NCBI RefSeq assembly: GCF_963675165.1
Contig: NC_087377.1
Location: 11,022,632-11,086,631, forward strand
Direction of reading: 5' to 3'
Length of the DNA stretch: 64,000 bases
DNA from: Halichondria panicea
Taxonomy: Eukaryota > Porifera > Demospongiae > Suberitida > Halichondriidae
Program-made: the position numbers and the translations under genes
The notes under the pieces: generated by a model
What the model saw: only the letters and a program-made list of their open reading frames with translations
Database searches by the model: none
What the model was told of the DNA's origin: nothing
Shown here: positions 59,501-64,000 of the stretch, piece by piece
How positions within the stretch are numbered: position 1 is the first letter of the stretch
How the letters are laid out: each line of letters opens with the position of its first letter

Positions 59501-62500
59501 GTAACAAAATTAGAAGTTTCAAAAACTGGTTCACTTTCTCTGACAATTTCATTTGCAACAGCAGTAAGATCAAGTCTATATTGATTAGCTCTTTGTCGAT
59601 GTTTGAACCATGAGGTAATTTAATCTCGCCAGGCCCATTGTGCTCCGCAGGTATAAGCTCTTGATCCTCCTCATTGTCGAGGAGGATCAAGTTAGTTGCA
59701 GGCATCACAAGGATCAGCCGAGCAACAAATCATATTATTTTGCTTTAAGAAAGCATGCTCACCCAGTTAATGTCCGAATCACCTCCTGCAGTGTGATTCT
59801 GTTGCTGCATGGGGTCTGTTGTAAAATTGATACCACAGATTTTCAAATGCTTACAGAGTTTATTCATGTAAAAATTAAAAATCGTCTCCATTAACTTCTT
59901 GAAATTCTGCAGCTGCCTTCAGTATAGCTGAGAGACTATGTACAGCAAACCCAGGCTGATCAAAACAGTCTAGGATGCCTTTTGAGGCCCTCATTCTGAA
60001 TCGTATCACTATCATAGAGTTACCCGGCAAAAATGAAGGGCGAAAAGTGCATGGATAGTTTTCCAGGCTAGACATGTACTTTTCAATGTCAGTGCAATCA
60101 ATGCCTTGAAGGTGTAAGATTTGTGTTATTCTGTCATTGTCTCCATCACCACTCCTTAGCGCTCTACCTTTATGAGCCAGAAACCTGATATTCTGGAATG
60201 ATCCTTTAAAGGCCTGTCCACACTAAACACTCAATGGGCATTGAATGCGCATTGAAACTGAGAATTGAGTGTGTCCACGGCGGCCCAATACGTATTGCGC
60301 ATATGCGAATTGCAACTTGTTTGACCCAATCTACCTCTGGAGGCTTAGGAGTTGACTGTTTACCAATGTTATACCTAATTGCTATGAGAGCGAGAGCCTC
60401 ATAGCTTCATAAGCCTCATGATGGTAATTACTACTTTGGTGTTTTGAAAAGGCAGAAGTGGCTTCTTCCAGTAAGTATATCCTCTGCTTCTGAAGGCTGT
60501 ATGGGTCCTGCTTTGTGGGGATTAGCAATTTTTTTCAATGCAGTACATTGTCAATGACGACGTGCAATTACTGGACCAGATACGGGATTATTAGCTGTTA
60601 CGATTATAAGGCAAGCAATAGTCCTCCAAATGATCCTCTAGATACCAGTACAGTTTCACCCTCCAAAATCTTTCCAAGTTTCCAAAGCGGAAATGTGTGA
60701 CAAAAGGAGAGGTTATTATACCATAATTATAAGCTCTATTTAAGGCGCCACATTAAAATATAATTACGCTGGTAAAGGTGGCTGTATTCAGAGGTGGAAA
60801 ATTAGTTTTGAGGCTGGATGGCGTTTCTTTAGAGGGCCGCCTTCTAATTGGAGGTAAAAAAAACAGCTTCTTAATACGGCCATTTTTACCAGCGTAATTA
60901 TTTTAATGTGGCGCCTTAAATAGAGCTTATACAGTAATAATAATTATTAAGTCCTTCTAAATCCCATGGACACCGACAAAACAGTGTCTAACTCATTTAG
61001 ATATATTAGTGCGCATGCGCAAACCTTGCCTAGAAGCTTGACAACGGGATACTAAGTAAGCTGCAGGTATACTAAGTCCCTATCTCCTCTAAGGCACTTT
61101 TCCCATTAATTACAGTGTGTATAGGTATTATTTAGAACACACCTAGCCAGGATTAAGTGTTTTAATCTGCGTGCCGAGCATAGTCTCGAGGTTAACGTGG
61201 TGCTCGAGGCGCAGCCAAGTGCATTACGTAACCGAGAGGCCATCCGAGTGCACCAGCATTAAAACACGTGACTTGGTTAGATGTGTTCTAAGGATTTAGT
61301 GCTGTAACGTGAGCTCTATAGCCTCGTGGCAGCTACATTTTAAATCAGTTGCTGGTGGTTAGCTAGCTGTAGCTGTAGCTAGACGTAATAGCAAGTTTTA
61401 GTAGGTTTGTAGATCCAGTAACTGATGCAAAGGAGAAGGAGATACGATCTAAAGCTATATCTGGACTGACTGGGCATGTTCTCGCCTGATTTCTTCTGCT
61501 GACCAACAGTCCCACTACTGGATATGCCTCCAAGTGATCTGGCTTACTGGATGGGAAACTTTGTGCGCAAACTAAATGGCAATGAGTATCTGGTTTGCTC
61601 TTTTGGAACGCTATGATATTCGAAGCACCTTTGATGAAACGATTACATGGATCTGGCTTAGGTACAGGTACTTCTTCAAAGCAAGCTGCGTCTATTTCTC
61701 CAGACGAAAAAGCGATGCTATGGTCAAGTCAGCATTACACTTACTACACATTACACTTACTACACATGAAACAAGTCGAAACAATAACATTCAACTTTCT
61801 AGCTTTGCTTGTGTACATATTCAATCTGCTTGTATAATTATTATAATTATGATGACATTCAGATTCAATCTGCTTGTATTATGATTGTTTGATAAAAAGT
61901 GTGCATTAGTAAACCAACTTAACGCACACTTAATGTGATCAGCACTAAGTATGTACAGTAGACTCTCGCTATTCCGGCTCCCTGAAGTACGACCACCTCG
62001 ATATACCGGCCATTTGGCTTGGCACGGAATGCTAGCTATATGTTTACTGCACAAAACTCACCCTGAAGTACGGCCACTCGCTATTCCGTTTACCGGCCAG
62101 TGCTGGCTGTCCCAAACAGGGTTTTCAATGTAATTTTATATGTGTATTACGGCCGGATATGACGTTTTGGGTGTGGTTTAGCAAATAAAATTGAATTACA
62201 CTTAAATATATAGAGAACAAAATGATTCATTATCCTACATTATCCTCGAGACAAGAACCGCAAAAGTAGTCATTAGATTCGAGGTAAGGTCGTTTTTAAG
62301 CCGCGGCTATTTCCTGAGCTGCAGCCACCTCGCTATTCCGGCCAAGCTGCATGGTCCCAAGGGTGACCAGATTAACGAGAGTCTACTGTATAGTATGTCA
62401 GCAGCTACAGGATCATCCATGCATGGTTGTGTCATTCAAAGCCACTGACACTATAAATTATACCGTGTGCATGCATGAATGCCATTTCATATGCCATTTC

Positions 62501-63449
62501 ATACTTAAAGCTGGTCATTTCATACTTAAAGCTGGTTATTACTCAGTAATTCTACTATACAGGTGCCTATGATGTTCAGTCTATTCAGAGTTCTATTCGC
62601 TCTGGGACTATAGCCGTCACATGCAGTTTCACAATTGGGTCAGTGGCAAGTAGTTGTATTGTAAGGATATGTGAGGTTATCAATGGAAACGTATCGATGA
62701 TGTGCCAAGATCTCCCTGTTCCGAGAAATCTTTCCGCTTCTGAAACAACTCAAGAGCTCAATGGTGTACAGCCAGGTGTCTATGCGATTGTAGGTGTCAC
62801 AGTGAATAGTGGTGGGGAAATGATTCCTTTCACTAGTGGAGATTTGAGGTTCCTTCAACTTCAGAGCATTGACTTCACAGGTGGTAAGTTAATTATACTT
62901 GCATGCATATTAACTTTGTGGGAATGTATTAGTTGTGCTTGCATGCATGTGACTGTATGAGGGGGGAATTATCGTGAATGATTATGCTAAGTGAACACTC
63001 ATTCTATTTATTTTTTCAAGAACTGCTGAGCTCTCCAACACGTCTCAATATTTCCGACTCCGAGGAATCTATTCGAAGATTGAGCTGGACACCACCACCA
63101 ACACTATACCTGATCGGTATCATCAGCTACAATGTTTGCTCTTCAATCTTGAATGAGGTGTCTTGCAATGATGTCCAAGGAACAGAATTATCATTTTTAA
63201 ACATCAGAATTGGGATTGAGTTTTCTGTTGCCGCAGTTAATGTGGTTGGTGAAGGCAATGCTAGCACTATCAATCATGAGCCTTGTGACTCTACAACAGG
63301 TGAGTTCATTCATTTTCTACAGTCATGTATAGACTTTTGATTGACCTCTCAATGTAGCACCTACTCAAGTTGATGGAGATTTTGTTACAAGTGATATCTC
63401 TCTGCAATCTAGTGGGACTACTCCCTCTGTTACTTTCTCCTTTGGAAAA
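47504..63449 (+). CDS. Giant Ig + repeated FN3-like cassette receptor (3' end beyond window)
   Basis: Fourteen exons: 47504-48158, 48242-48333, 49701-49923, 51127-51447, 51589-51861, 51936-52027, 52918-53140, 56429-56752, 56863-57144, 57248-57339, 58485-58707, 62563-62883, 63021-63299 and 63358-63449. All phases agree, giving 1,164 codons without a stop. Exon 1 holds a signal peptide (MKLRLLLLWTVLSF), an Ig-like domain (VTFTCIING, VLWIVDG, ILCRAIG) and FN3-like module A (RLSWTP to AAVNVLGES). Then B1, B2 (CYNLYRIEASPS, VYSVNIVSVNVNGENSS) and C (IAVTCSF, CIVRICEVVNG) follow, and the A-B1-B2-C set repeats. Four A, four B1, three B2 and three C are visible. The set starts and ends in phase 1, so whole cassettes can be added or lost in frame. 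No membrane helix is reached in the window; one is expected downstream by analogy with 40922-43160. Exact donors were read by eye. Confidence 0.85.
49224..49386. mobile_element. Foldback element in a receptor intron
   Basis: ATCACGACCCATGGAGGAGG through CTCAAGCAATTAACCTTTGA is mirrored by TCAAAGGCTAATTACTTGAG and CCTCCTCTGATCACGAT. A half copy of the left arm lies at 49055-49100. It is non-coding. Confidence 0.6.
49988..50422. mobile_element. AAACGCCC foldback element, copy 2
   Basis: 435 bp. The ends TACCGTATTTACTTGATTAA and TTAATCAAGTAAATACAGTA are inverted repeats. The interior (GGGCGTGGCACTGTGGGTGG, ACTGCTGCTGTGCAAGAGTT) matches 36400-36650. Just downstream, 50585-50672 is another small foldback (GAATTTATGGCA ... 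TGCCATAAATTC). Confidence 0.65.
52451..52873. mobile_element. pogo-like foldback, 423 bp
   Basis: TA on both sides. The ends CAGTATAGACTCTCGTTAAT and AATAGCGAGAGTCTATACTG are inverted repeats. Inverted relative to the copies at 58745 and 61956. It sits in the B1-B2 intron of cassette 2. Confidence 0.7.
53141..56428. other. Long receptor intron filled with repeats
   Basis: No coding exon is seen between B2 and C of cassette 2. Contents: tandem phrases ATTGTCTTCC..GATTCTC at 53528 and 53660; a degraded AGGCTCTCC element (54040-54560); a dispersed repeat at 55770-55960 that also occurs at 28420-28565 (GAGAATACCTTA, ATTTCCCAAACCAGGCCTT); and the TACCGTATA foldback at 56002-56183. Confidence 0.6.
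56002..56183. mobile_element. TACCGTATA...GCGGGTA foldback, second copy
   Basis: The left end TACCGTATAGCGAGTAATTT is mirrored by AAATTACCCGCTATATACGG TA at the right. 182 bp, non-coding, same family as 22990-23263. Confidence 0.7.
58110..58450. mobile_element. Foldback-like repeat in the B1-B2 intron of cassette 3
   Basis: The left part ACCGTATTATCTGGTTAGTAAGCGC and right part GTGCGCTTATTAACCAAGTGCGC share inverted phrases (GGTTA.TAAGCGC) repeated several times. This resembles a third TACCGTAT-type family. The boundaries are approximate. Confidence 0.45.
58745..59169. mobile_element. pogo-like foldback, copy 2
   Basis: Starts CAGTAGACTCTCGCTATTCC and ends ATTAACGAGAGTCTAG. The interior phrases GAAGTACGGCCACCTCGATA and CACTCGCTATTCCG are shared with 61956-62388. 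The 5' TA is not preserved. Confidence 0.6.
59878..60205 (-). pseudogene. Possible hAT/zinc-finger MYM-like (DUF4371-type) fragment
   Basis: An open minus-strand stretch reads GSFQNIRFLAHKGRALRSGD, then ITQILHLQGIDCTDIEKYM, and ends AAAEFQEVNGDDF before TAA. The NIRFLAxxGxALRxxGD...LxLxG pattern resembles hAT-derived, MYM-type zinc-finger proteins of invertebrates. Only this piece was found. It lies in a receptor intron on the opposite strand. Family assignment is tentative. A short perfect hairpin (CTTGATCCTCCTC ... GAGGAGGATCAAG) is at 59659-59691. Confidence 0.35.
60731..60929. mobile_element. Foldback element, 199 bp
   Basis: AAGCTCTATTTAAGGCGCCA and the following CATTAAAATATAATTACGCTGG are mirrored at the right end, ending TGGCGCCTTAAATAGAGCTT. 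Arms are about 45 bases. Non-coding. Confidence 0.7.
61133..61291. mobile_element. Foldback element, about 160 bp
   Basis: TAGAACACACCTAGCCAGG and AGTGTTTTAAT at the left are mirrored by ATTAAAACACGTGACTTGG and TTAGATGTGTTCTA at the right. It is GC-richer inside, with several CG-containing short palindromes. Confidence 0.55.
61956..62388. mobile_element. pogo-like foldback, copy 3 (433 bp)
   Basis: TA on both sides. Starts CAGTAGACTCTCGCTATTCC and ends TTAACGAGAGTCTACTG. Best-preserved member of the family seen at 52451 and 58745. It lies about 175 bp before C of cassette 3. Confidence 0.7.
63021..63449 (+). repeat. Receptor cassette 4 (A, B1; continues past the window)
   Basis: A 63021-63299 and B1 63358-63449. 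The B1 donor GTGAGTC is intact. No B2 appears before the window ends, as expected, since B1-B2 introns in this gene are 0.9-1.4 kb. 63450-64000 is intron sequence with nothing recognised. Confidence 0.85.
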
Positions 63450-64000
63450 GTGAGTCATTATTATTTTACTAAAGATCTTGTCTATAATTATACAAAAACG
63501 TACTATATTTGTTGCCTTTTGACCTCTGAGATCAAAGGAATAGCAGTGCCTGTATATGCCATAAATTATTGCACTGTGGTCAGCCTGTATATGGCATACA
63601 GAAAATTGACCTTTCGGTGAAGTGCCCCACCCAATCATTGCTTTTATAGTGCACACTGAATGAGACACTTGTGGTTCCTGTGGGAAATTTACCAGACAGC
63701 ATATGCATGGTTTCGATCCAGTTACTATTTCAATATTGTGATTCCATGCAGTCACCAAAAACGACCAAATTATCATCCGTATCTACGCATTCTATGCAGG
63801 TTTCTATAAGCAAAAAATGGTTTTCAAATTAGTTATTACATGTATGGCAATTCGTGCCACAACTTGCTGTTTATTTGGCCCGGTAGTAGATTGTGGTCAA
63901 GGGCCTTTACATAGCCATGTAATAACTATTACGTACTCCTCACTCCTCAGAGACCGGTTATAAAAAAATTTGCAATAATTGTGCTAGGATTGGCCAGGGA

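Larger units (their letters stand above)
56863..62883 (+). repeat. Receptor cassette 3 (A, B1, B2, C)
   Basis: A 56863-57144 (282 nt, three codons longer than the A of cassette 2, with LTDVIS), B1 57248-57339, B2 58485-58707, C 62563-62883. All differences in exon length between cassettes are multiples of three. The B2-C intron is 3.86 kb. Confidence 0.85.

Noticed and set aside
61576-61884. Plus-strand 102-codon frame
   Set aside because: It is not in phase with the receptor exons, ends in low-complexity ATTATT sequence and has no recognised domain.
1-64000. CRISPR arrays, operons, bacterial promoters or a phage
   Set aside because: Introns, LTR and LINE elements and animal receptor domains show this is eukaryotic nuclear DNA; no regular spacer array was seen.
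1-64000. tRNA and rRNA genes
   Set aside because: No cloverleaf with A and B boxes or rRNA-like block was recognised by eye; the tRNA-like match at 14126 is a retrotransposon primer site.

Overview
The window is animal nuclear DNA and most resembles an AT-rich demosponge genome. Genes are split into small exons by short GT-AG introns. The gene content is invertebrate and sponge-like: a death-domain kinase with a kelch propeller, Ig/FN3 receptors, and a RAG1-like N-terminal zinc-finger protein. Foldback elements and a Ty3/gypsy retrotransposon fill the gaps. The organism call is an inference from style and families; no species marker was seen.

Region by region. 1-1.6 kb holds the 3' exons of an unrecognised plus-strand gene. 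1.74-4.57 kb is a complete five-exon minus-strand gene whose exons join in frame into a 730-residue death domain - protein kinase - coiled linker - kelch protein. 4.6-9.0 kb is a mosaic of duplicated exon pieces, a RAG1-like/RING gene (minus, 6.4-7.06 kb) with a frameshift in an A8 run, and the 3' exons of a bHLH-leucine zipper factor (minus). 9.9-25.05 kb is a tandem triplication of a roughly 4.3 kb unit. Each unit has a small three-exon minus-strand gene; the first two also carry a decayed fragment of a transcription-factor 3' exon. Unit 1 is split by a young 4,491 bp Ty3/gypsy element. 25.5-31.5 kb is repeat-rich, with a LINE relic, direct repeats and a 1.05 kb terminal-inverted-repeat element.

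31.6-64 kb is a cluster of cell-surface receptor genes on the plus strand. The first (31.6-34.3 kb) has a signal peptide, a cysteine-rich ectodomain, one membrane helix and a repetitive tail. The second (40.9-43.2 kb) is complete: signal peptide, Ig, FN3-like modules, membrane helix, and a tail with five tyrosines including an ITAM-like pair. The third (47.5 kb to beyond the window) has the same exon plan, but its FN3-like exon cassette (A, B1, B2, C) is repeated head to tail. Fourteen exons are visible, all phase-compatible, giving at least 1,164 in-frame codons. The introns of this array are packed with non-autonomous DNA transposons.

Taken together, the right half looks like a receptor locus that grows by whole-cassette duplication, with a tyrosine-signalling tail in the paralogue next door. 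This organisation recalls invertebrate allorecognition or innate-immune receptor loci. That role is inference; sequence alone does not prove it.
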